Assembly: GCF_002807035.1 (NCBI RefSeq)
Contig: NZ_NIUC01000003.1
Location: 310,001-374,000, forward strand
From: Algoriphagus formosus
Lineage (GTDB): Bacteria > Bacteroidota > Bacteroidia > Cytophagales > Cyclobacteriaceae
Length of the DNA: 64,000 bases
Direction of reading: 5' to 3'
Position 1 is the first letter of the stretch. Every line of letters begins with the position of its first letter. The translations under genes and the position numbers were made by a program. This document shows, piece by piece, positions 44,300-51,995 of the stretch. A model generated the notes under the pieces. It did no database searches, was not told the DNA's origin, and saw nothing but the letters and a program-made list of their open reading frames with translations.

Positions 44300-46498
44300 A
44301 TGGCTTTGAAAGTCAAACAGCTTTTCAAGCGACTAGAATGGCTTGGAGTAGCAATATCCAATAGCTATGCTCAGGTCTTTTTCTCCGATAATAAGGGTTT
44401 TGGGATTGCTTTATTGCTGGTTACTTTCATTGATGTATTTGTTGGACTTTCAGGTTTTTTGGCTGTGAGTTCGGCCCTCATAGCCGCAAAAATTTTAGGT
44501 TTTGAGGAGAGCTTGATCCGAAAGGGGTTTTATGGGTTCAATGCCTTGCTGGTAGGAGTTGGTTTGGGGATTTATTTTGAACCCAGTTTTATCCTCTTCT
44601 TTTTGATTTTTCTCTCCGGGATCCTATCTGTCTTGCTTTCGGTGACTTTGGAAGGAGTATTGGGTAAATATGGACTTCCCTTTCTTAGTCTTCCCTTTAT
44701 TCTGATTTTTTGGATGTTCCGGTTGGCAGCTCGGCTGTTTGCCGACCTTGGACTGAGCGAAAGGGGAGTCTATGTTTTGAATGAACTTTATACGCTTGGT
44801 GGAAAACCCCTGATTGAATTTTATGAATGGGTGCAGTATTTGGGGATTCCTGATTCGATTAGATCTTATTTTCTTTCTTTGGGAGCGATTTTTTTCCAGC
44901 AAACTCTCTTAGCAGGTATAGTGGCTGCTTTAGGGCTTCTGATTTATTCAAGAATTGCCTTCACTCTTTCTTTGTTAGGATTTTATATTGGCTACTTATT
45001 TTATTCAGTTTTGGGGATTCCCTTTTCTGAAGTCAGCTTCAGTTACATTGGGTTCAATTACATTTTGACAGCTATCGCCTTGGGAGGTTTCTTTATTATT
45101 CCCAGTCGAAACAGTTACTTACAACTTCTCTTGGTGATACCATTGGCTGTGCTGATGACGGTTTCGCTACAGCAGATATTGGATTCTTTTTTCTTGCCGG
45201 TTCATTCTTTCCCCTTCAATTTAGTCACGTTAATCACCCTTTACGCTTTGAAATTCCGGGTAGATAATCGAGCTGGGTTAAGTACTATTTTTTGGCAACA
45301 AAATACTCCGGAGAAAAACCTTTACAGCTTTACAAACTTTATGAGAAGGTTTGGGAAAAACAGTTCCATACCAATCTATCTTCCCTTTTTTGGAGAATGG
45401 ACGGTGACACAGGGCCATAACGGAGAATATACCCATAAGGATGATTGGCGGCATGCGTGGGATTTTGAAATCAAGGACGAGGAAGGTAGGACCTATCGAA
45501 ATGAAGGAGATTATCCATCGGATTACTATTGTTTTGATAAAAATATTTTAGCTCCTGCAAAAGGTGTCGTTGAAAAGGTAGTCAATGATGTGGAGGATAA
45601 TGTCATTGGTACCCGAAATCTGGAGGATAATTGGGGAAACACGGTAATTATCAAACACGGGGAGTTCTTATATTCAAAGCTTTCCCACCTGAAAAAAAAC
45701 TCCATTCCCGTCAAGCCTGGAGATTCGGTCGAAAAAGGACAAGTAATAGGAAAATGCGGGAATTCCGGCAATTCACCCTATCCGCATCTTCATTTTCAGA
45801 TTCAAGCTAGCCCATACATTGGTTCAAATACTTTAGATTACCCCATTTCTGATGTGTTGGTTCGATACAAGGGGAAGGAATCGCTTCAATCTATTTCCAA
45901 TCCACCAAAGGATGCCTTTGTGTCCTCTCTTACTCCTCATCCTGAAATGAAAAAAGCTTTCTCATTTGTGGTTGGGGAGACTATTCGGCTTAAAACTTTT
46001 GAAAATGAAGAAGTCTGGGAAGTCAAGCGGGATTATTTTCTGAATAAGTACCTCTATTGTGAAAAAACCAATTCTAAGGCCTACTTCAAGGTGGATGATT
46101 TGATGCTCCACTTTACACATTTTGAAGGCAAAAGAAAATCTATCTTATACCTATTTTACCTATCTGCTTATAAAATCAGCTTTGGATTTACTCCAGGATT
46201 AAAATTGAACGACACCTTTCCCATCAATCAAATTTTCAATCCTAGAAGTATCTTTCTTCAGGACTTTTTGGCGCCGTTCCATGAGTATTTACGAGCTGAA
46301 TACGAGTTAAACTATCCAGAAAGCAACCGTGGATTTTCCAATAAGGCCCTATCCCTAAAAGGCAATATTCAAAAATCCTCCTTTGGAAAAAACATGGAAA
46401 GTTCTCGGTTTGAATTTATCATAGATGCAGCGGGCCTCCGTTCCTTTGAATTCGAAAGAGGTTCCCAAAATATAAAGGCTGTATGCGAAAGCGAGTGA
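44300..46498 (+). CDS. Urea transporter domain fused to an M23 metallopeptidase domain
   Basis: A 732-residue fusion. Residues 20-320 are a UT-family channel: two pseudo-repeats with FVGLSGFLAVSSA, YGFNALLVGVGLG and GLPFLSLPFIL in the first half and IGFNYILTAIALGG and FPFNLVTLITLYAL in the second, and about ten membrane segments. Residues 360-520 are an M23 (LytM-type) peptidase: H385 and D388 in HAWDF and H496-L-H498 are the zinc and catalytic residues, with HGEFLYSKLSHL between. The rest (about 520-732) is an uncharacterised soluble tail. It starts 11 bases after the decarboxylase gene. No urease genes are present in the window. Confidence 0.85.
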   Translation: MALKVKQLFKRLEWLGVAISNSYAQVFFSDNKGFGIALLLVTFIDVFVGLSGFLAVSSALIAAKILGFEESLIRKGFYGFNALLVGVGLGIYFEPSFILFFLIFLSGILSVLLSVTLEGVLGKYGLPFLSLPFILIFWMFRLAARLFADLGLSERGVYVLNELYTLGGKPLIEFYEWVQYLGIPDSIRSYFLSLGAIFFQQTLLAGIVAALGLLIYSRIAFTLSLLGFYIGYLFYSVLGIPFSEVSFSYIGFNYILTAIALGGFFIIPSRNSYLQLLLVIPLAVLMTVSLQQILDSFFLPVHSFPFNLVTLITLYALKFRVDNRAGLSTIFWQQNTPEKNLYSFTNFMRRFGKNSSIPIYLPFFGEWTVTQGHNGEYTHKDDWRHAWDFEIKDEEGRTYRNEGDYPSDYYCFDKNILAPAKGVVEKVVNDVEDNVIGTRNLEDNWGNTVIIKHGEFLYSKLSHLKKNSIPVKPGDSVEKGQVIGKCGNSGNSPYPHLHFQIQASPYIGSNTLDYPISDVLVRYKGKESLQSISNPPKDAFVSSLTPHPEMKKAFSFVVGETIRLKTFENEEVWEVKRDYFLNKYLYCEKTNSKAYFKVDDLMLHFTHFEGKRKSILYLFYLSAYKISFGFTPGLKLNDTFPINQIFNPRSIFLQDFLAPFHEYLRAEYELNYPESNRGFSNKALSLKGNIQKSSFGKNMESSRFEFIIDAAGLRSFEFERGSQNIKAVCESE

Positions 46499-47826
46499 CG
46501 ATAGTGATATTGATCTTTTTAGGTTTTCTTGGGGGACTCCAAGCCCAGAAAAAGCAAAGCCTTACCGTAGTTGATTCGGAAACATATTCCCTATATCTAG
46601 CCAAAGATTGGGATGGGGTGATTCGGGTTGGAACTGAAGCGCTCAATCAGGGGATTGACTTCTATTATCTCCGGGTTCGCATGGGGATAGCTTTTTTTGA
46701 GCTTCAAAATTATCAGGTGGCAACTCTTCATTTTGAAAAAGCAAGAGAAGTAAGTCATGAAGAGGCCTATGTGGAAGAGTATCTCTACTATGCTTATCTC
46801 TGGTCCGGAAGGAAAGCACAGGCACGTTTGTTGGCTCAAGGTTTTTCTACTGAATTAAAAAAACAGACTCAAACCGAAAAATTGACTGGTCTAAAAGGAT
46901 TGGATTTGGCTTACAATTACACTGGTTTTCTTGATGAAAAGGTGATCGAGGACTTTGTTGGGCCGATAGATCAAGGAATTAGTGGATATCAATTTGTTCC
47001 CCGATTCCATAATTATGGGTTTTTGGCATTGGATTTTCAAGTAACCCCAAGTTGGAGTATATATCAAGGGATTAGCTTTTTACAAGCAACCCAATTTTAT
47101 CATTATCAAGAGGAGGGGCTTTCATTTCAGTTACCGGATAATAAATCCTCCAGTTGGCAATATGTGGCTTCTGCAAGTTATTATTTTGGAAAGGGTTACC
47201 ACCTTTCCTTTGGAGGTCAATTGCTGTTTATTTCCTATGATTCACCCAGTGTTCAATCGATTGGGAATGGACCCCAAACTGAAATTCAGATCGAAAGGCT
47301 ACAAGAATTTGACTGGGTCGCTTTTGGGGGGATTTCAAAAAATTTGCATTTCCTAGATATCGGTTCGACACTTTATTTGGGCGAAATCAATGGAGGAAAG
47401 CAGTTGCAGTCAGACCTTCAAGTCACCCTTTTTCCCATGGGGAATTTGAATTTTTATACCTACTCAGTGCTTAGTTTTCAAAACCAAAAACTTGGAGAAA
47501 ATCCATCTACGAATCGCTTGATTTTCAATCAGGAAATAGGAGTGAAACTGACCGGTTTTCTTTGGCTTGAAGGATATGGTACATTTGGTGAACTCGAAAA
47601 TTACATGACTAAGCAAGGTGCAGTCGTATTTAACCGATTAGATCAAATCGATCAGCGTTGGGGAGGAAGGCTGATTTTACTTACCCAATCCAACTGGAAA
47701 CTGACTTTGGATTTCACTCATTTTTCCAATAGCAGCCGTTTCCGGTCTTTTTCTTTCTCTGAAGAACAGAACCAACAATCATATCAACAAAAATCCCTAA
47801 CCGCTATACTATCATGGAAGTTTTAA
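46483..47826 (+). CDS. Exported protein with TPR-like N-terminus and outer-membrane-barrel-like C-terminus
   Basis: A 447-residue protein with a signal peptide (cleavage near GLQAQ). Residues 30-125 contain helix pairs of TPR type (WDGVIRVGTEALNQGIDFYYLRVRMGIAFFEL and YQVATLHFEKAREV). From about 150 on, alternating strands and a WKF terminus (LTAILSWKF) indicate an outer-membrane barrel. It overlaps the transporter-peptidase gene by 16 bases and the next gene by 13. It could be the outer-membrane exit or docking part of the operon's product; this is inference. Confidence 0.75.
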   Translation: MRKRVTIVILIFLGFLGGLQAQKKQSLTVVDSETYSLYLAKDWDGVIRVGTEALNQGIDFYYLRVRMGIAFFELQNYQVATLHFEKAREVSHEEAYVEEYLYYAYLWSGRKAQARLLAQGFSTELKKQTQTEKLTGLKGLDLAYNYTGFLDEKVIEDFVGPIDQGISGYQFVPRFHNYGFLALDFQVTPSWSIYQGISFLQATQFYHYQEEGLSFQLPDNKSSSWQYVASASYYFGKGYHLSFGGQLLFISYDSPSVQSIGNGPQTEIQIERLQEFDWVAFGGISKNLHFLDIGSTLYLGEINGGKQLQSDLQVTLFPMGNLNFYTYSVLSFQNQKLGENPSTNRLIFNQEIGVKLTGFLWLEGYGTFGELENYMTKQGAVVFNRLDQIDQRWGGRLILLTQSNWKLTLDFTHFSNSSRFRSFSFSEEQNQQSYQQKSLTAILSWKF

Positions 47827-48464
47827 CAATACAATCACCGATTGCTTTTTCCACGTTCCGAAGGATATTTCTAGTCGGAATCTTCTTCATAGGATTTCTT
47901 GGAGTTCTTTCAGCTCAGGAAAATCTGGAGCAAGCGTTCCAAAAAAGCTATTCTCTGGAAAATTCGGGGGATTTTAAGGGAGCTATTCAGGTTCTTCAAG
48001 ACAATTATCGGGCGGATTCCTATGAAATAAATCTTCGGCTTGGCTGGCTGCACTATCAAGCGTCCCGATTAAATGAATCGATCGAATTCTATCGAAAGGC
48101 AGTAAGTTTAAAACCCTATGCGGTAGAGCCCAAACTGGGATTGGTTCTTCCCCTTTCTGTCCAAGGATTGTGGACCGAAGTAGAAGAAAGCTACCAAAAG
48201 ATCCTGCAAATCGATCCACAAAATTCCTTGGTAAATTACCGGCTGGGTTTGATTTATTACAATCGGGGAAATTTTGATAAGGCCGATCCGTATCTTGAAA
48301 AGGTAGTCAATCTTTATCCCTTTGGATACGATGGGCTTTTGCTGCTGGCATGGAACAAACTCCAATTGCAAAAAAGCCGGGAAGCGATCGTCCTTTTCCA
48401 AAAAGTTTTACTTTATAATCCAGGAGATTCTTCCGCAAAGGAAGGCTTAGCCTTGCTCAAATAA
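47814..48464 (+). CDS. Exported TPR protein
   Basis: A 216-residue protein with an N-terminal signal or anchor (FRRIFLVGIFFIGFLGVLSAQ, residues 15-35) and about five tetratricopeptide repeats: KSYSLENSGDFKGAIQVLQ, LRLGWLHYQASRLNESIEFY, EVEESYQKILQIDPQNSLVNY, GLIYYNRGNFDKADPYLEKV and NKLQLQKSREAIVLFQKVLL. It is the last gene of the operon, overlapping the previous one by 13 bases. It is likely a periplasmic scaffold for the outer-membrane protein or the peptidase domain. Confidence 0.82.
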   Translation: MEVLTIQSPIAFSTFRRIFLVGIFFIGFLGVLSAQENLEQAFQKSYSLENSGDFKGAIQVLQDNYRADSYEINLRLGWLHYQASRLNESIEFYRKAVSLKPYAVEPKLGLVLPLSVQGLWTEVEESYQKILQIDPQNSLVNYRLGLIYYNRGNFDKADPYLEKVVNLYPFGYDGLLLLAWNKLQLQKSREAIVLFQKVLLYNPGDSSAKEGLALLK

Positions 48465-48507
48465 CCACGTCAATTCGTAGCTCTCGATTTATTCAGCGTG
48501 GTTTTTA
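48463..48507 (+). terminator. Possible terminator of the six-gene operon
   Basis: AACCACG (48463-48469) pairs with CGTGGTT (48497-48503) across a 27-base loop and is followed by TTTT. It starts at the stop codon of the TPR gene. The loop is long for a terminator, hence modest confidence. Confidence 0.45.
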
Positions 48508-48512
48508 ATAAA

Positions 48513-48740
48513 TTATTTCCTGGTCAATTCTTTATAGGACCGGGAAATGGGAATTAAATAATCTCCATTAAGTTCGATTCCCTGCCCCTTATAAATGGCA
48601 AATCCGGGGTTGATTAAAAAAGGATCGGTGAACTCTAAAAAAATTCGGTAAACGATTGGTCCATTCACTGATTTTTCCTCAGTTTTAAAGATTGTTCATT
48701 TTTAAGTTGGATGGAGCTGTAATCCCCTAAACTTTCCTTT
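48513..48740 (-). pseudogene. Frameshifted LytTR DNA-binding domain remnant
   Basis: On the minus strand, three frames read in turn give one continuous LytTR-type C-terminus: ESLGDYSSIQLKNEQSLKLRK, then ISEWTNRLPNFFRVHRSF, then LINPGFAIYKGQG followed by IPISRSYKELTRK and a TAA at 48513-48515. Two single-base insertions explain the breaks, one in an A5 run near 48677 and one in a T6 run near 48633. RVHRSF and IPISRSYK are hallmarks of LytTR domains. No receiver domain precedes it: the sequence upstream runs straight into an integrase fragment, whose stop codon is formed by this remnant in another frame. Confidence 0.6.
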
Positions 48741-48945
48741 TAAAAAGCTCCATCATTTCTTCTAAATGAAACTGTAACTCTTTGTTTCCAATCACCTTAC
48801 CTCTTTTGCTGTCAAATTTTGATGATGGAATCGATTTATTGGTGGGGATATCAAAATACTGACGGTTGTGTCTTATTCTGAAGACTAGAGGGAATGTTCC
48901 ATCCCTTCTTGATCTTGATTTTAATGTAAGTTGAATTGTAGCCAC
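48727..48945 (-). pseudogene. Truncated tyrosine recombinase: N-terminal arm-type DNA-binding domain only
   Basis: A 72-residue frame starting MATIQLTLKSRSRRDGTFPLVFRIRHNRQYF resembles the arm-binding domain at the start of Bacteroidota tyrosine recombinases, in which a DGTxPIxLRIT-like strand is followed by a P-x-x-x-W/F-x-x-K-G-K segment (here PSSKFDSKRGKVIG). The core-binding and catalytic domains (R-H-R-Y) are missing, because the frame runs into the LytTR remnant and stops after LFKRKV. It is a mobile-element stub at the border between the conserved operon and the accessory island. Confidence 0.6.
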
Positions 48946-48983
48946 AACGTGATTGCGTTAGGCCTTTGCGTACTGAATTTTTG

Positions 48984-49004
48984 GCAACTCATTAGCAACT
49001 CATT
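48984..49004. repeat. Two direct copies of GCAACTCATT upstream of the integrase stub
   Basis: GCAACTCATT occurs at 48984-48993 and 48995-49004, one helical turn apart, about 40 bases upstream of the integrase fragment. Such direct repeats can be arm-type binding sites of a tyrosine recombinase; this is inferred from position. Confidence 0.4.
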
Positions 49005-49074
49005 TCATGAAAAAGTGGGTTGCAATAGGGTGAACAATTTGACACCTTCCCATCTTACCCTTCTACAGAGATCA

Positions 49075-49110
49075 AAAAAAAAGCCCTCAGAAGTATATCT
49101 GAAGGCTTTT
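49075..49110 (-). terminator. Leftward terminator at the island edge
   Basis: AAAAGCCCTCAGA (49079-49091) pairs with TCTGAAGGCTTTT (49098-49110) with one mismatch. The run of nine A before it is a T-run for leftward transcription. It could terminate the DUF2779 gene, whose stop is 120 bases away, or a tRNA gene that once stood here. Confidence 0.7.
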
Positions 49111-49114
49111 CTGA

Positions 49115-49127
49115 AGCTCCCCCTCTT
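49115..49127 (-). other. tRNA 3-prime-end-like fragment, possible attachment site
   Basis: On the minus strand this reads CAAGAGGGGGAGC, which resembles the end of a tRNA: last T-stem bases CAAG, acceptor strand AGGGGGA and a discriminator G. It lies directly before the leftward terminator at 49075-49110, as expected for a tRNA, but the rest of the gene is absent. Elements that integrate at tRNA 3-prime ends leave such a copy. The tRNA identity is not certain. Confidence 0.35.
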
Positions 49128-49232
49128 GACAATAGCTGCAGCTGGGACTAAAATGTCTTCCGATTCTTAGAATAAAGGAGTTATTGGAAATTTACGATTT
49201 GTGATCTTTAATTTTTCAATAGGACTAGGAGT

Positions 49233-51209
49233 TTAATGGGTAATTTCTTTCAGGTGTTCGTAAATCATTACCATTGCTAAAGTATCCAATTCACAATATT
49301 TTTTTAGACCTGATTCTAGTTCTTCACGCTCGGCGGTAGACATATCCACATATTGCAACTTTGCGTAGGCAGTTAATGCCATACCTCCATCAGCAATGCT
49401 TTCAAGACCAGAAATATTCTCTCCAATCTTTTCCTCGTCCCATTCCTCAAATAGGGGAGGAAGTGTTACGTAGGGGTTTAACCCTTCATCTGTTTCTGGC
49501 CGAAACCAAATATGGTCTTCACTAAAGTTTTTACTGCTTAGTCCTATATTTTGAATGGGTTGAGAATATTTTTCTTTTAGAAAATCACTTGATTTAATTG
49601 CCGCAGGGAGAAGGTATTTGATGGAGTTAGAACCTTTAGTGTATGGGTTGTAGTAAAACTTCATGATAACTTTTCTTAAATCAATCATATCTCTTTCTCC
49701 TTCCCACTGGTCGTGGCTGTTATTTGAAGAGCTGGAAATATGTTTCAGAAACTCAATAAGTTCATATTTATCGGATTCTTCACTCTCTTCAAGCTGGCTG
49801 ATAATTACATTTAAAATCGTGTTTTCGTGACTTGCAAACCTAAAAACGCTACCATTGTCATTAATTAATGCCTTTTTTAAAGACCTAGCAAATTCAAAAT
49901 TTGGGAATAGTCCAGGACTGGCATTCAAAAACTCAGTTTGGTGTTTGATACTTCCATTTTCATCGACAGTATGATGAGAAAATTGAAATGCTACTTGCTC
50001 ATAGGGTCTTCTTCCTTTTGTGAAAGGTAAAGCAACCGCACTGGTTTCAAAATCAATAAAGTGTAATGGAAATCGCCAACTCTCCATTTCCGAGAATAAT
50101 TCATCCTTTAAAAAATGTATGCTATTGTCTTCACTTACTGCTTTTTCGACTTGAATCCATCTTCTTTCTGATGAAGAAATTTCATTGGGGTTCAATTCAG
50201 GATTGAGATCTTCTTCAGACAACTGATCCATAAATAGCCGATTTTCATTGAACAAAGTCTCTATGTTTCGACTACGGAAGTTCCAGATTTCAAATATGTT
50301 TGGCTTCGAAATACTCAAAGAATTCCAATGATGTTGGCGTTTCATACATTCAAAGAAGCCGGACTTAAGTCCGTTTTCCATTTGTTCGGAAGTTGCCCTG
50401 AATTCACAGTTTTTGCATTTTGAATATGCTGTAGGCCAATTCGGATATTCCCCACTTTGGTAGGTTTTTTTCAAAAAGTCAATTGAATCTTCAAAGGAAT
50501 AACCTTCAATTACTTCATATTTATCATTTAAAATATTCGAAGTAATTTCATGAAGATCAACCTTTGATAAAACCGAATCACCTGTTTCTTCTAAAGAATT
50601 TACCTTTTTAACTATATCAGTTCTTTGATCACCCTCACCTTTTTTGGGAATTCGGAACATTTGGTTCAATCCATCAACAGTTGCAGTTTTATTTTTATCC
50701 GCCATCATTAAACTTGAGGTGATATTTAAGTCTGGATAGGCATTCTTCACTACATACGTTTGAAAGGCAAGATCAAAAAGATAGGGTTTCCAAGAACTTA
50801 CAAGTCCTCCTCTTCTCCCAACAAAAACATATTCATCATTCGGATCAAATAGCTTTGCTTTAACTTCTATCAGTTCAATTGAATTTCCCTTCTTAACAAG
50901 AATATCAGTTCTGATAAACAAATCATTCCATAAAAAGGCAGCCTCGAATACTACCACATTATCCATCTTTAAATACTCTCCAGTTCTATTGGCGGCTCCC
51001 TCATAGTCATAGTGAGGATTGTCAATTAAAATCCCTTCAGGATAATGCATTCTTGCAAGCTCCTCAACTTGAAAACCTCCTTGTGCAAGTGATTCTAAGA
51101 AACTGTCGTCGTTTTTGTTACTAGGGTAGATATCCTTGTGATAATGGTAATAAAGTTTATTCGGACACTCCAAGCCGACTTTAAAGCGTGATTTTGAAAG
51201 AACTTTCAT
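49233..51209 (-). CDS. DUF2779 protein: Cas4-like PD-(D/E)XK nuclease with Fe-S cysteines plus DEDD exonuclease-like domain
   Basis: A 658-residue protein with two nuclease-like parts. The N-terminal half is Cas4/RecB-like: D102 in IRTDILV, E115 and K117 in IEVKA, and cysteines C15, C265, C268 and C288 spaced as one N-terminal plus a C-terminal cluster, the pattern of Fe-S-bearing nucleases such as Cas4 and AddB. The C-terminal half starts with LHFIDFETSAVALPF, a DnaQ/RNase H-like DxE motif, and ends with KYCELDTLAMVMIYEHL, which supplies a late Asp of that fold. It fits the DUF2779 family. It heads an accessory island with another nuclease-like gene upstream, so a defence or recombination role is plausible but unproven. 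Confidence 0.78.
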   Translation of the reverse strand: MKVLSKSRFKVGLECPNKLYYHYHKDIYPSNKNDDSFLESLAQGGFQVEELARMHYPEGILIDNPHYDYEGAANRTGEYLKMDNVVVFEAAFLWNDLFIRTDILVKKGNSIELIEVKAKLFDPNDEYVFVGRRGGLVSSWKPYLFDLAFQTYVVKNAYPDLNITSSLMMADKNKTATVDGLNQMFRIPKKGEGDQRTDIVKKVNSLEETGDSVLSKVDLHEITSNILNDKYEVIEGYSFEDSIDFLKKTYQSGEYPNWPTAYSKCKNCEFRATSEQMENGLKSGFFECMKRQHHWNSLSISKPNIFEIWNFRSRNIETLFNENRLFMDQLSEEDLNPELNPNEISSSERRWIQVEKAVSEDNSIHFLKDELFSEMESWRFPLHFIDFETSAVALPFTKGRRPYEQVAFQFSHHTVDENGSIKHQTEFLNASPGLFPNFEFARSLKKALINDNGSVFRFASHENTILNVIISQLEESEESDKYELIEFLKHISSSSNNSHDQWEGERDMIDLRKVIMKFYYNPYTKGSNSIKYLLPAAIKSSDFLKEKYSQPIQNIGLSSKNFSEDHIWFRPETDEGLNPYVTLPPLFEEWDEEKIGENISGLESIADGGMALTAYAKLQYVDMSTAEREELESGLKKYCELDTLAMVMIYEHLKEITH

Positions 51210-51284
51210 GGGCTAAATTTTAAAAAGAATTAATGGTTTAATATATGATCAATGTGCCTTCTTTGCGTATCTTTTTTCATGATT

Positions 51285-51815
51285 TCAAATTGAGTATAGT
51301 ACCGCCCTACAGTCTATTTCAGATTGATAGCCAGAATAGTTGCTTGGAAATGACACATCATAAATGGGTCTATAACCTGATCCCTTATGAACCTCTTCTA
51401 CACGTGGGTCTGATTTTCCCCGAAATGAATCGATCAAAGCCACGAAATAGAGATAACTCCTTCGGTTTGGTTTTTTGAGTGATTCTAGCTTCTTAATATC
51501 TGATAGATAAGAATTATAGGTATTCGCGATTTTGAATTCAAAAACCACTTGATCAGATTCCGTTTCAAATACCAAGTCACTCGGACCTCCGTTCCCCAAG
51601 TCTTTTTCTCTTACCCACTTGATTGATTCTAATCCGAAAATCTCTTTCCTTTTTTTGTAAAGTGCTTTTCCTACCTCAAAGACAAAATATAGCTCCGGCA
51701 CGAAGAAAATTCCCGTTTCATTTAAATTCTGTAGCTCTTCATCAAGGGAGTGTGTTACCAATAAAAGCGTGTCAAATAGTTTGAACTCGTCGATAAAAAT
51801 TTCTTGAGTAGACAT
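51285..51815 (-). CDS. Small PD-(D/E)XK nuclease-like protein
   Basis: A 176-residue soluble protein. GNGGPSDLVFETESDQVVFEFKI (about residues 74-96) fits the restriction-endonuclease-like core, with D80, E93 and K95, preceded by a helix (LYFVFEVGKALYKKRKEIFGL) that carries Glu residues. The C-terminus has no recognised domain. It is followed by the DUF2779 gene 75 bases on and is divergent from a WYL regulator, so both may be under that regulator's control. Confidence 0.6.
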   Translation of the reverse strand: MSTQEIFIDEFKLFDTLLLVTHSLDEELQNLNETGIFFVPELYFVFEVGKALYKKRKEIFGLESIKWVREKDLGNGGPSDLVFETESDQVVFEFKIANTYNSYLSDIKKLESLKKPNRRSYLYFVALIDSFRGKSDPRVEEVHKGSGYRPIYDVSFPSNYSGYQSEIDCRAVLYSI

Positions 51816-51926
51816 GGTATTTTGTTGGGTTGGTTACTGATTAAATTCGATCAATGGGACAGCAGATTCCTTTTTTTGTTTTTTTGAAATCCTTTCGTCT
51901 CACCATTTCAAAAATACATTTTTAAG

Positions 51927-51941
51927 CGTCAGAATATGACG
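51927..51941. promoter_or_regulatory. Palindrome CGTCA-GAATA-TGACG in the WYL/nuclease divergent region
   Basis: A perfect five-base inverted repeat lies midway between the divergent starts at 51815 and 51996. It is a fair candidate for the operator of the WYL regulator encoded on the right. No binding site of this regulator is known. Confidence 0.4.
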
Positions 51942-51995
51942 TTTTCATTTTGGTACCAATCAGAAAACATTTATTCTTAGGAAATTTTAATAAAA

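Noticed and set aside
44300..46498. Urea utilisation locus
   Set aside because: No urease or urea amidolyase gene is present, and the channel is fused to a peptidase.
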